From NCBI GenBank assembly GCA_937967775.1, contig CALCJH010000130.1, forward strand, positions 1-10,093: 10,093 bases of DNA. Direction: 5' to 3'. The notes below the pieces were generated by a model, which saw nothing but the letters and a program-made list of their open reading frames with translations, did not search any database and had not been told where the DNA came from. The DNA is from an uncultured bacterium. GTDB lineage: Bacteria > Armatimonadota > UBA5829 > DSUL01. Position 1 is the first letter of the stretch; each line of letters starts with the position of its first letter. Position numbers and translations under genes: made by a program. Positions 1 to 7,148 of this stretch are shown here, in pieces.

Positions 1-253
1 CCAAAGGGATCGAGTAACCGGCCTCCCTCCCGCGAACACTCAGGGAAAGAGCGCTGCGGTCTGGCCCTTCGGGACACCGGTAGCGCAGCGAGGCCGTCCA
101 GCGGCCACCCGGCCACAGGTCTGCTTTGAGGAGCAGCCGGCTGCGCGCCGCCAGACGCACGTAACGCCGGGCCGCCGCCCCCCAGTTGTCCACCACCTGC
201 GAGGATAGGCCCGACTTACCGGCCCCGTCCTCGCACTCAAGCCACGTCCACAC
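1..253 (-). CDS. Partial CDS, possible carbohydrate-binding beta-sandwich domain (N-terminal 84 residues)
   Basis: The minus strand stays open from a GTG at 251-253 to the window edge, 84 codons without a stop. The GTG directly follows the TAA (254-256) of the lyase-like gene and is in the same frame. An AAGGGG sequence 8 bases before the GTG, inside the last lyase codons, can serve as a weak ribosome binding site for coupled translation. The product begins MWTWLECEDGAGKSG, then has tryptophan-rich strands ending in 'GGRWTASLRYRCPEG' and 'ALSLSVRG'. An early E-x-E-D-G segment followed by glycine-bounded strands with 'RY' and 'LxLxVxG' recalls CBM6/CBM35-like beta-sandwiches that bind sugars; that assignment is inference by pattern only. 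No signal peptide is visible. The C-terminus is outside the window. The alternative is that TAA is an in-frame interruption of one longer lyase–binding-domain protein. Confidence 0.55.
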   Translation of the reverse strand, partial: MWTWLECEDGAGKSGLSSQVVDNWGAAARRYVRLAARSRLLLKADLWPGGRWTASLRYRCPEGPDRSALSLSVRGREAGYSIPL

Positions 254-2455
254 TTATCCGGCCCCTTCAGCACTGATCCCCTCGGCCTCCAGCACGCTCG
301 CGAGAACAGGGAGATACGCGGTGATGGCGATGTTGTCGTAGGAGCAGATCCAGCGGGCGGGAGGCACCTGATACCGCTGCAGGAACGGATACGTCCCGGG
401 ATCCTCCGGGGACTCGCAGGAGAGCACCCACTTCACGATGTCCAGGATGCCGTCGAGGATCTCGCGGTCCCCGCTCATCCGGTAGGCGTGTGCGGCTAGC
501 GCAAAGTGAAAGCCGAAATAGTGCGTCCCGAACTCGAAGCGCGGAGAATACAGCGTCCATTTCGCCAGCCGGATGTATGTGTCACGGTACCGCGGATCAT
601 CCGTTAGCCTGCAGAGCGGAAGGAGTCCCTGCAGGATGTAACGGGTAGAATTGGAGTTCTCCTTGGAGGCCGTGTCGGCTACGAACCCGGTCTCGATGGA
701 GCTTCCACGAGCGTTGGCAGGCCCCGGCTCCTCCGGAAGCCATCCTTCCTCGGCGATGGTATGCACCACCCAGTCCCCGATGCGCTTGCTGAGTTCCAGG
801 AAAGAAGCATCTCCCGTCTCTGTATAGGCCAACGCCATTGAGTCGCCGATGATGGCCATGGCCCGCTCCGTCAGCCGCTCCATCCTTCCGCTGCGGTCGG
901 GCAGCATCGGAGCCCCATCCACATCGAAGTAGCGGTCAGCCCACCATCGCAGCATCCAGATGGCTTTCTCGCGGGCGCGGCTATCGGCGAACAGGTGAGA
1001 CGGCTTGATGATGCCTCCCACCCTCTGGTAGCGCGGGTGGAACCACTCCTGATGGTCGAGCAGGAAGCGCCGCGTATGCATATATGGGCCGTTTCCGTCC
1101 TCGGACTTGCAGAACTGGATGTCCCACGTGTAGAGATAGGACAGCTTTGCGCATTCCCAGTATCGCCAGTCGCCGGTGCGGTAGAAGTGATAAAGGGGCG
1201 CCAGCGCGGCGTTGCCGCTGTTGGTCTCCTCGATGCCGAGGTTGTGGTCCACGTCAATCTCGCGCCACCACTCACCGAACCACAGCGTGCCCCTCCACTG
1301 GTTATCCAGCAGCCACTGTGCCGCCCGGTCCACCACGTCCTTCCACGGTCCGAAGGAGGGCTTGAGGCCAGACTCCGGCAGCTCGCCGCAACGCGCGTAG
1401 TGTTCAGGCGGCAGGATGAGCGGCACGGGCTGCAGCTCCGATGCGATGTCCACTGCAGAGGCGTCTAGCGCCAGGGAGCCCTCGAAGGTGCGGGACATGC
1501 CGTTGAAGAACTTGCGCCATATGTCCGGGGAGGGACCGCCGAACCCTCCGTCCGGCGGCGGACAGATGCCGCCGTGGCCGATGCTCTCCGGTGAAGCTTC
1601 CACACCGGCGCCTTTGCCGACCCAGTCCGCGAAGGGAGCGGTCAGGGTGAGACGGGCGCCCGGCGTCCGCACGGTGGCCCATTTACGGAACCATCCCCCG
1701 CCCGGCGCAACATCTCCGGAAACTGCTTCCGAGCCCTGCGCCAGCGGGAAGCCCAGCACGTAACGGTCCAACCACATATAGAAACAGTTGAAGCGCATCC
1801 GGTCTGTGATACGCCAGCGCAGGCGGACAACCGGAGAAAACGGGGTGACGACGAATTCCACCTCCACGTCGTAACGCTGGGAGGGATCCAGATCGGTGGC
1901 CTTCGGGCGGACGGCCACATAGGCTCCTGTGAAAAGCACCCGCACTCTGGCGGAAGAGCGCTCCAACACATGGAACCCTTCTGGATGCAGCTCAGCGGGA
2001 CGCAGCCCCCCGACAGTGCTGCGGGCATCGGAGCGGATGTCCATCCAGAGGCGGCCATCCACCACCGGCCCCTTAGCGGTAGTCAGCCGGATGCCGTCCG
2101 GCTGCCGGAATTCCAGAGTGAGATGGGGGGTGGAGATGAAGATGCAGTCCCCCGATTCTCGCACCTCGATCGAAGGACAATCTGCGGCCCTCGGCCCCTG
2201 TGTGAGAACGAAGCTCCGCTCCTCCCCCGCGTCCAGTGTGACCGGGAGAGTCAGCAGCAACCAGCGAACCTGCCCGTCCTGATCGGTCCCCTCGATGGAT
2301 ATGTCGCAGGGAACAGGCTCCCCTTCCGCATCCAAGACTGTCAGGGTCTCAACCTCTGACGGAGACAGAGGGGGAACCGGCACCCCCTGCTCAATGACAA
2401 AACCCTCACGCCGCACACCACGCGACTCGCGTACGGAAATCGGCACAGACTCCAT
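254..2455 (-). CDS. Exo-rhamnogalacturonan lyase-like protein (PcRGLX/YetA-type), putative polysaccharide lyase
   Basis: 733 residues. Residues 1-85 look like the N-terminal beta-sandwich of PcRGLX/YetA-like proteins: 'VRESRGVRREG', a 'GVPVPP' turn, 'LDAEGEPVPCDI' and 'DGQVRWLLLTLP'. Residues 90-345 are beta-rich. Residues 370-725 look like an alpha/alpha toroid, with repeated helices carrying W, Y and H residues such as 'HFYRTGDWRYWE' (423-434), 'GNGPYMHTRRF' (454-464), 'KPSHLFA' (484-490) and 'ALAYTETGDASFLEL'. This family includes enzymes that release unsaturated sugars from rhamnogalacturonan; activity on that substrate here is inferred, and I cannot point to a proven catalytic residue. 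No signal peptide is visible, so it may act on imported oligosaccharides. The ATG at 2455 follows AAGGAG with a 6-base gap. It lies downstream of a secreted propeller gene and directly upstream of a possible sugar-binding partner. A heparinase-like or GH-type (alpha/alpha)6 enzyme is the main alternative. Confidence 0.6.
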   Translation of the reverse strand: MESVPISVRESRGVRREGFVIEQGVPVPPLSPSEVETLTVLDAEGEPVPCDISIEGTDQDGQVRWLLLTLPVTLDAGEERSFVLTQGPRAADCPSIEVRESGDCIFISTPHLTLEFRQPDGIRLTTAKGPVVDGRLWMDIRSDARSTVGGLRPAELHPEGFHVLERSSARVRVLFTGAYVAVRPKATDLDPSQRYDVEVEFVVTPFSPVVRLRWRITDRMRFNCFYMWLDRYVLGFPLAQGSEAVSGDVAPGGGWFRKWATVRTPGARLTLTAPFADWVGKGAGVEASPESIGHGGICPPPDGGFGGPSPDIWRKFFNGMSRTFEGSLALDASAVDIASELQPVPLILPPEHYARCGELPESGLKPSFGPWKDVVDRAAQWLLDNQWRGTLWFGEWWREIDVDHNLGIEETNSGNAALAPLYHFYRTGDWRYWECAKLSYLYTWDIQFCKSEDGNGPYMHTRRFLLDHQEWFHPRYQRVGGIIKPSHLFADSRAREKAIWMLRWWADRYFDVDGAPMLPDRSGRMERLTERAMAIIGDSMALAYTETGDASFLELSKRIGDWVVHTIAEEGWLPEEPGPANARGSSIETGFVADTASKENSNSTRYILQGLLPLCRLTDDPRYRDTYIRLAKWTLYSPRFEFGTHYFGFHFALAAHAYRMSGDREILDGILDIVKWVLSCESPEDPGTYPFLQRYQVPPARWICSYDNIAITAYLPVLASVLEAEGISAEGAG

Positions 2456-2478
2456 TTCTTGCTCCTTCCCCGGACGTG

Positions 2479-2513
2479 CGCCGGGCGGAGCCGCTTACGC
2501 GCTCCGCCCGGCG
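2479..2513 (-). terminator. Perfect 13-bp GC-rich inverted repeat upstream of the lyase gene
   Basis: The arms at 2479-2491 and 2501-2513 are perfectly complementary over 13 bases around a 9-base loop (CGCTTACGC). It lies between the propeller gene and the lyase gene, ending 23 bases before the lyase start and just before its ribosome binding site. No T-run follows on either strand, so a classical intrinsic terminator is not shown. It may act as an attenuator, an mRNA-stabilising or processing structure, or a REP-like repeat. The stem is seen directly; the function is inferred. Confidence 0.5.
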
Positions 2514-2543
2514 GGAGGTGACCATGTTACACGCGGAATGCGA

Positions 2544-2568
2544 CGGGCGGAAAGGGGATTTCCGCCCG
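2544..2568 (-). terminator. 10-bp inverted repeat just after the propeller gene stop codon
   Basis: The arms at 2544-2553 (CGGGCGGAAA) and 2559-2568 are perfectly complementary around a 5-base loop. The stem begins 15 bases past the stop codon at 2584-2586, where a terminator for the minus-strand propeller gene would sit. No clear T-tract follows on the minus strand, so strength is uncertain; partial read-through into the lyase gene is possible. It shares the GGGCGGA core with the larger hairpin at 2479-2513. Confidence 0.5.
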
Positions 2569-2583
2569 CCGTTGTTTCAGAAG

Positions 2584-4659
2584 TCAGGGAGCAGCGAGCT
2601 GCTGCACATCCGAGAAGTCGCGGGTCCGGATGACAGGGACGTAGCGCTGGCCGTCCCACTCGGCGCCGACCACTCCCACCACTCCGACATACTCTCCCGG
2701 CACACCGGTGGGCGGGAATCCGCGCACCTTGATGCCCGGAACCGTCTGGGAGCCGATCTTCACGCCGGAGCCATCATCCACCCGGAAGAAGAACCCGGCC
2801 GCGTCCGTGCCGGTCTCTGTCAGCTTGCCGCTGATCCGAACCAGCAGGCCGACATTCGACAGCCCCTTGCCGGGAGTCAAAGGAGGCTGCACACCACTGG
2901 ATGCACCGCCCAACGCGGCATTGCCGACATACACCGGCACCGGTGCGGCACCCGCCGTTCCGCTGACGACCAACGCCTGGTTGATGGCCGCTTCCCCTTC
3001 GACCACCAGGGTCTTTCCGGATGCCTGGACGCGGTCGCCCACTGCGACGTTCAGACCCGGATCGGCCGGAATGACCTTAATGCCGGACGAGCGGTCCTCA
3101 TCCTGGATGTAGAAGAACGGCTTGCTGTCCTGGTTCGGGTAAGGATAGGTCACGACAGCCGTATCCGTGGCAACGTCCAGGCCGTTGACGCGGGACTTGA
3201 TGTCGCCGATCTTGCCGGTCGGGCTCTGTGGGTCCAGATCGGTGGTGGAATACAGGCTCCACTCCTCGGTCTCGAAGTTGATCGTCAGAGCGTAGGCCTT
3301 GCCGCCGTGGAACGCGAGAGCCATCACCCAGGCATTCGGCTCCGGCATGCCCGCGTCCCAGTATTCACCGGCCGGATTCCAGAAGCCATGGATGACCACG
3401 TGCCCGAGATCGCTCTGTCCGTAGCTGGGATCGGCGCCCAGGCTGGTCCACAGCCGCCCGTCCGCCGGATTGACGGCCAGGGCCTGAATCCACATCATGC
3501 CGTAAGTGGATACGAAGTTGCTGACTCCGGACAGGTTGGGGTCATTGCGATTCGCGTGCCATATCTCCTGATTCTGCACGCCAATGGTGCGGTCCAGACC
3601 GCCATCGAAGTAGCGGAAGAGGCCGTCCGCGTCCGGGACGCCGTTCCAGCGCGTCAGGAAGTTTGTCCCACCGACCGGGAAGCCCGGCGCGCTTGTGCCA
3701 CCGGTTCCCCGGGCAGCCACATACAGTCGGTTGCCAACCGGATCATACGCCGTTGCGGTCGTCCAGTCCCGACCCCAGCCCGAATTCAGGCGCGAATTGG
3801 CTGCGATGCGGCGAACGCCGTCCGCATAATTGCTCGGCCACTGGGCAGAGTCCCCGCTCACGTTCTCCGGCCAGCGGATGGAGCAAAGCTCCCAATCGGC
3901 GCCATTGTTGCGGTTCCAGACGATGGCAAAATAGTCCTCCCCATCCTGACCTTTGCCCACATATTCAAAGGTGAGCATACGAGGCTGAGAATCGCTCCAG
4001 CCGTTGTTGACGATACCGTTCTGAGGAGAGGGCTCAACCTGCCCCAGGGCGACGTCATAGCGCCAGAGGAAATTCCTGCGCCACGGCTCGACCCCGATCA
4101 TAATCCAGTAGATGTTGCCGTCGCCGCCAACTGTCATGCCGACGATCCGATGCTGGTCTCCGGTGTCGCACACACCGTTGTTGTCGGAGTCCGGGCACCA
4201 GATGGGAGTGACGTTGCCGTTGGCGTCAAACTGGAGGATTCGATGCGGATACGAACGCGCGTAGTTCCAGTTGATCTCCATCCAGTTCTGCAGGCCGTAC
4301 ACCAGGCCGTCGCCGCCGACCACCAGTTTGGTGATGCCGCCCTGAAGGCCCTGCGCCCACAGGTTGATATCAATGCGCCCGCCACCCGCTTTGAAGATGG
4401 TGACGGCGCTGGCGTCCTGTCCGTCGGTGCCGTGCGAGATCGGATAAGCGCAGAAGACGTTGCCGTTGGGATCCACGGCGATGCTTGCGAACTTGATTCT
4501 TCTCCGGTCCTTAAGCCAGCCCTGGTTGTTCTGATTGGCCTTCAGGCCGGTGTATTTGAGCCCGGCGGTGCCAACCTTCGTCCAGTTCGCCGCCGAAACG
4601 GCGCTGGCCAGGGACAAGGCTACAGCAGAGGTTGTCAGAAGCGCAACAACCCGTTTCAT
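2584..4659 (-). CDS. Secreted beta-propeller-like protein with C-terminal OB-like region
   Basis: 691 residues. Residues 1-23 form a Sec signal peptide (KR, hydrophobic core, cleavage near VSA-A). Residues 55-470 contain propeller-type strands, for example 'ASIAVDPNGNVFCAYP', 'VVGGDGLVYGL', 'MTVGGDGNIYWIM' and 'QALAVNPADGRLWTSLG'. An acidic loop, CPDSDNNGVCDTGD (155-168), has the D-x-D-x-N-G spacing of calcium-binding loops. Residues 482-691 resemble OB-fold-like repeats ('FFYIQDEDRSSGIKV', 'VAVGDRVQASG', 'FFFRVDDGSGVKI') and match the C-terminus of the protein at 5292-7076. The ATG at 4659 follows GGGGAG by 9 bases. It is probably exported and may bind surface or extracellular ligands; no catalytic motif is recognised. 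It is the first gene of the run that includes the lyase-like gene. Specific function is unknown. Confidence 0.75.
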   Translation of the reverse strand: MKRVVALLTTSAVALSLASAVSAANWTKVGTAGLKYTGLKANQNNQGWLKDRRRIKFASIAVDPNGNVFCAYPISHGTDGQDASAVTIFKAGGGRIDINLWAQGLQGGITKLVVGGDGLVYGLQNWMEINWNYARSYPHRILQFDANGNVTPIWCPDSDNNGVCDTGDQHRIVGMTVGGDGNIYWIMIGVEPWRRNFLWRYDVALGQVEPSPQNGIVNNGWSDSQPRMLTFEYVGKGQDGEDYFAIVWNRNNGADWELCSIRWPENVSGDSAQWPSNYADGVRRIAANSRLNSGWGRDWTTATAYDPVGNRLYVAARGTGGTSAPGFPVGGTNFLTRWNGVPDADGLFRYFDGGLDRTIGVQNQEIWHANRNDPNLSGVSNFVSTYGMMWIQALAVNPADGRLWTSLGADPSYGQSDLGHVVIHGFWNPAGEYWDAGMPEPNAWVMALAFHGGKAYALTINFETEEWSLYSTTDLDPQSPTGKIGDIKSRVNGLDVATDTAVVTYPYPNQDSKPFFYIQDEDRSSGIKVIPADPGLNVAVGDRVQASGKTLVVEGEAAINQALVVSGTAGAAPVPVYVGNAALGGASSGVQPPLTPGKGLSNVGLLVRISGKLTETGTDAAGFFFRVDDGSGVKIGSQTVPGIKVRGFPPTGVPGEYVGVVGVVGAEWDGQRYVPVIRTRDFSDVQQLAAP

Positions 4660-4788
4660 ACTGCCTGTCTCCCCTTTCCTCTTGAGAATAATAGCAACCA
4701 GAATACGAAAAACGTCCTCGCAGACGCGCCGCAGAACCAGTTTTCCTGCCTGCGCATCCGCCGATGACGCCGCACACCCTCATTATCT

Positions 4789-4817
4789 AGGCTAACATCC
4801 CGGAAGTCCCCTGTCAA
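4789..4817 (-). promoter_or_regulatory. Promoter candidate for the secreted propeller/lyase gene run
   Basis: On the minus strand a consensus -35 box TTGACA (4812-4817) is followed after 17 bases by TAGCCT (4789-4794). That -10 keeps the most conserved T, A and final T positions of TATAAT. Transcription would start near 4782, giving a leader of about 120 bases before the ATG at 4659. A second -10-like hexamer, TATTAT (4688-4693), lies nearer the gene but has a poor -35. Confidence 0.5.
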
Positions 4818-5102
4818 CCTCGTATTCATACATTCGTGACCGGGAGCGCCGAAAAGTGGGCCGCATGGAAGGCGTAGAGGAAACGCCGGCGCCGCCCGCC
4901 CGGTTTGTGTCCCAGGAACCAGTGAACGCCGCCGGCGCTTCATCTCCGGGAAGACCCGCAGCCGTTGCGGGCCCGGTCTTCCAGGCGACACGGGAAGGAA
5001 TTGCTCTCCAATGGTGATTATCGGCCGTCGGGCTTGCTGGCACAACAGCTGGCGCGCAAAACCGGCACAAAAAACGGGGAAAGAAGCTCGTGAGAAGGGA
5101 GA
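4818..5102. other. Gene-free stretch between the tRNA-His gene and the propeller promoter
   Basis: No convincing coding region is seen. Open frames crossing it run into the tRNA or lack protein-like composition. It holds a T-run on the minus strand (5069-5074), 28 bases past the tRNA end, which could help end tRNA transcription although no stem precedes it. It also holds the foldable element at 4907-4991, listed separately. Confidence 0.5.
4907..4991 (-). other. Possible structured RNA element (three-way junction) between tRNA-His and the next operon
   Basis: Three stems fit together. The outer stem is GTGTC (4907-4911) with GACAC (4987-4991). The first inner hairpin is GAACGCC…GGCGCTTC (4924-4941, one bulged base). 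The second is GGAAGA (4949-4954) with TCTTCC (4977-4982), enclosing a perfect CCCGCA/TGCGGG stem with a 5-base loop and a 5-base bulge on one side. Both strands can form the stems; the minus strand is favoured because its neighbours are transcribed that way. No known RNA family is recognised. Confidence 0.3.
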
Positions 5103-5180
5103 TGGGGCGAGTGAGGAGACTTGAACTCCCGGCCTCCAGGGCCACAACCTGGCGCTCTGACCAACTGAGCTACACCCGCC
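5103..5180 (-). tRNA. tRNA-His (anticodon GTG)
   Basis: The minus strand folds as a full cloverleaf. The 7-bp acceptor stem has one G-U pair. The D arm is GCTC/GAGC, the anticodon stem CCAGG/CCTGG with loop TTGTGGC (anticodon at 5143-5145), and the T arm GGGAG/CTCCT with loop TTCAAGT. The extra G at position -1 (5180) faces C73 (5106), the identity pair of histidine tRNA recognised by HisRS. The 3' CCA is encoded (5103-5105). It reads histidine CAC and CAU codons. A near-consensus promoter lies 36 bases upstream. Confidence 0.97.
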
Positions 5181-5215
5181 GCGGATCGCCCTCCACCATC
5201 ACAGGGGCGAAAGTG

Positions 5216-5244
5216 ATTATACCCCGGCCGCTGGTATTCATCAA
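5216..5244 (-). promoter_or_regulatory. Promoter for tRNA-His
   Basis: The minus strand has TTGATG (5239-5244), a 17-base spacer, and a perfect TATAAT (5216-5221). Transcription would start near 5209, about 29 bases before the mature tRNA. The -35 box is in the loop of the inverted repeat at 5222-5253, and the stem's 3' arm forms part of the spacer. Confidence 0.75.
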
Positions 5245-5253
5245 CGGCCGGGG
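5222..5253 (-). terminator. 9-bp perfect inverted repeat after the propeller–OB gene
   Basis: CCCCGGCCG (5222-5230) and CGGCCGGGG (5245-5253) pair perfectly around a 14-base loop. The stem begins 38 bases after the stop codon of the secreted propeller gene and could end the regulator–pseudopilin–propeller transcript. On the minus strand TATAATCACTTT follows, which is A/T-rich but not a T-run, so termination is inferred. The element overlaps the tRNA promoter. Confidence 0.5.
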
Positions 5254-5291
5254 CACAGATCAGACGCTGACCGGGGACGAGAGACGACGTC

Positions 5292-7076
5292 TCAATTCCC
5301 TACCTGAGGCAAGATGTCGGAGGCTGTCCGCAGCCGGATGACCGGCCGGAGCGCGCTCCCATCCGCCTCCAGCCCGACAACACCGGTGACCGTGACAAAA
5401 GAGAACGGAGGAGCCGCAGGCGAAATGACCCGGACCGATCCGGATCCGTCGGTCAGCACAAAGGAAACGGCTCCGTTCTCCTGCTGAATGCCGGAGACCG
5501 CGCCTGAGGCTCGAACCTGCAGTCCCACGTTGTTGGGACCCCGGCCGCCGCTCACACCGGGATTGGCCCCCTGTGTGCTGCCGCCCAGATCGCGGATGGC
5601 CAGATGGGGGGCGGCGGGCAAGACGCAGCGGCCCAGCTGTTGCACCTGAGCCTGAAGGATGGCCCGCTCCGGCCCCTGCAGCCCCAGAATGCCACTGACG
5701 TTCACGACATCACCCACCGCGACCTGGGCATCCGACACGACCCGGATGCCCGCCGCCGCATCCCAGTCCTGGATCACGAAGAAGCCCTGCCCCGCGAACG
5801 TTACAGGCTTACCCGGCAGCGCAACCAGCTGACCGTCGGCAAGAGACCTCGCCGCGCCCACGGTTGCAGGTTCGGGCGATGTTGCCGAAAAGCAGAGCAA
5901 CCGCGCTCCCGTGGGAGTATCCGTCGCGATGTAGAGGTTGCCCTGTGCATCAAACGCCGGGGTGGAGCGCGTCCGCGTGCCAATGCTCAGAGACCAGAGC
6001 ATCCTGCCGCGCCTGTCCAGCGCGAAGATCATCCCGAGATCCACCCCGAAATAGGAGCGGCCGAAGGCGTCCAAGCTTGCCGCGGACCTGGCGCGGCGCG
6101 GCGTGCCGTCTACAATGGTCTGAAACTGCCAGAGGAGATCCCCGGATGCTGCCTCAAGCCCTGCCACCACGCCTGGCCAGGCCGCACCCACAGCCAACCC
6201 GTCCGCCGTGACAGCCACTGGTGCCTGGGAGAAGACTCCAAAGCGGTAGCTCCACGCCTCCGTTCCGGTTACGGGATCCACGGCCACCATATAGGCAGCC
6301 TGATCGGTCACCAGGATACGGCCATCGGGAGCGATTGTGGGGGTGCAATACATATGGCCGGGATTCACGTACGTCCAGGCAGGGTTCCCGGCGGAGTCGT
6401 ACTTGTAAAGATACTGAAACGCCGCCACGTATATGCTGCCATCCGCAGCGACAGCCGGGCCAGAGAGCACGTGCCCCACCCCCGGATAGGAACGGGTCCA
6501 GCGGACCGTGCCATCCGGCTTTACACAAACAAGATGAGCGTTGGCGCCCACCGGCGGGAAGTACTCATAGACCGCAATAAGCACGTCCCCGCCCGGCAGC
6601 ACGGCAGGATGCGAGTCCGCCGAGGTCCCGGGTGAGTCATAGGTCCAGACGTGGGCGCCCGAAGAGGTGAGTTTGTGAAGTGAGCCCACCGCATCCAACA
6701 CGTACACCGAGCCATCTGCCGCGATGGCGGCGGACGGCGTGTTCTGGTCGCCGAAGAACGTAGACTGCATGGCGCCTGTGGAATAGATCCAGGCAGGGGA
6801 GCCGTCCGCGTTGAACACCCGGAGTACTCCGTCTGCCGTCCCGATATAGATCCGGCCCTGAGCGTCCACCACAGGCGAGGCATAGTTGGCGATCGTTCCC
6901 GGCCCCAGATCCGCCGACCACTTGAGGTCCAGGAGCTTCGGTCCGGAGACGCTCGCCTGGCCCGTCCGGGTCAAATCCCGGTGATACATCGGCCAGGGAT
7001 GAGCACCGGCGTATGAAGGAACAGCCTGCGCCGCAACGAGGACGGCGGACAGGACTGCGAGCGCGTAGCTGAGCAT
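5292..7076 (-). CDS. Secreted PQQ-type beta-propeller protein with C-terminal OB-like region
   Basis: 594 residues from the ATG at 7076. That start was chosen because two AAAGGAG/AAAAGGAG purine blocks lie just before it and a signal peptide begins there (hydrophobic core, cleavage near SYA-G, residue 23). A longer frame to a TTG at 7142 has no ribosome binding site, though it would add a positive KEKR before the core. Residues 28-40 are 'WPMYHRDLTRTG', the usual lead-in to PQQ-like propellers. Blades follow to about 400: 'SPVVDAQGRIYIGTADG', 'AIAADGSVYVLDAVG', 'TIAPDGRILVTDQ', 'AFDAQGNLYIATD'. Residues 405-594 are OB-like and match the C-terminus of the 691-residue protein. No enzymatic PQQ-binding site is evident, so a binding or scaffold role outside the cell is likelier. 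It follows the pseudopilin gene by 72 bases. Confidence 0.8.
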   Translation of the reverse strand: MLSYALAVLSAVLVAAQAVPSYAGAHPWPMYHRDLTRTGQASVSGPKLLDLKWSADLGPGTIANYASPVVDAQGRIYIGTADGVLRVFNADGSPAWIYSTGAMQSTFFGDQNTPSAAIAADGSVYVLDAVGSLHKLTSSGAHVWTYDSPGTSADSHPAVLPGGDVLIAVYEYFPPVGANAHLVCVKPDGTVRWTRSYPGVGHVLSGPAVAADGSIYVAAFQYLYKYDSAGNPAWTYVNPGHMYCTPTIAPDGRILVTDQAAYMVAVDPVTGTEAWSYRFGVFSQAPVAVTADGLAVGAAWPGVVAGLEAASGDLLWQFQTIVDGTPRRARSAASLDAFGRSYFGVDLGMIFALDRRGRMLWSLSIGTRTRSTPAFDAQGNLYIATDTPTGARLLCFSATSPEPATVGAARSLADGQLVALPGKPVTFAGQGFFVIQDWDAAAGIRVVSDAQVAVGDVVNVSGILGLQGPERAILQAQVQQLGRCVLPAAPHLAIRDLGGSTQGANPGVSGGRGPNNVGLQVRASGAVSGIQQENGAVSFVLTDGSGSVRVISPAAPPFSFVTVTGVVGLEADGSALRPVIRLRTASDILPQVGN

Positions 7077-7148
7077 ACTCCTTTTCTCCTTTACATAGCC
7101 TGAGACTGCACCCCGGCGGGGGCAATCAGGCATCCTGCTCAAGAGCGG

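Noticed and set aside
40..273. A 77-codon minus-strand frame starting inside the lyase gene
   Set aside because: Its product is arginine- and glycine-rich without pattern. The in-frame GTG reading (1-253) gives a far more protein-like sequence over the same bases.
2476..4767. A 763-codon open frame on the plus strand opposite the secreted propeller gene
   Set aside because: It is antisense to a gene with a signal peptide, ribosome binding site and recognisable domains. Its product is rich in R, H and D with no domain pattern, as expected from GC-rich antisense frames.
4940..4992. Resemblance to a cobalamin riboswitch (GGAAGACC and CCCGCAAC pieces)
   Set aside because: The pieces are few and out of the order needed, and the AGGGAA and GGTG core segments are missing. 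The position also precedes a promoter rather than following it.
4656..5147. Minus-strand frames of 163 and 117 codons overlapping the tRNA gene
   Set aside because: They begin inside tRNA-His, lack ribosome binding sites, and look like translated intergenic sequence.
5604..6635. A 343-codon plus-strand frame opposite the PQQ-type propeller gene
   Set aside because: It is antisense to clear propeller repeats, with arginine-rich, low-pattern composition and no convincing ribosome binding site.
7077..7142. Upstream extension of the PQQ-type propeller to a TTG at 7142
   Set aside because: There is no ribosome binding site before it, whereas the ATG at 7076 has strong ones. The extension would translate the Shine-Dalgarno region as KEKRS.
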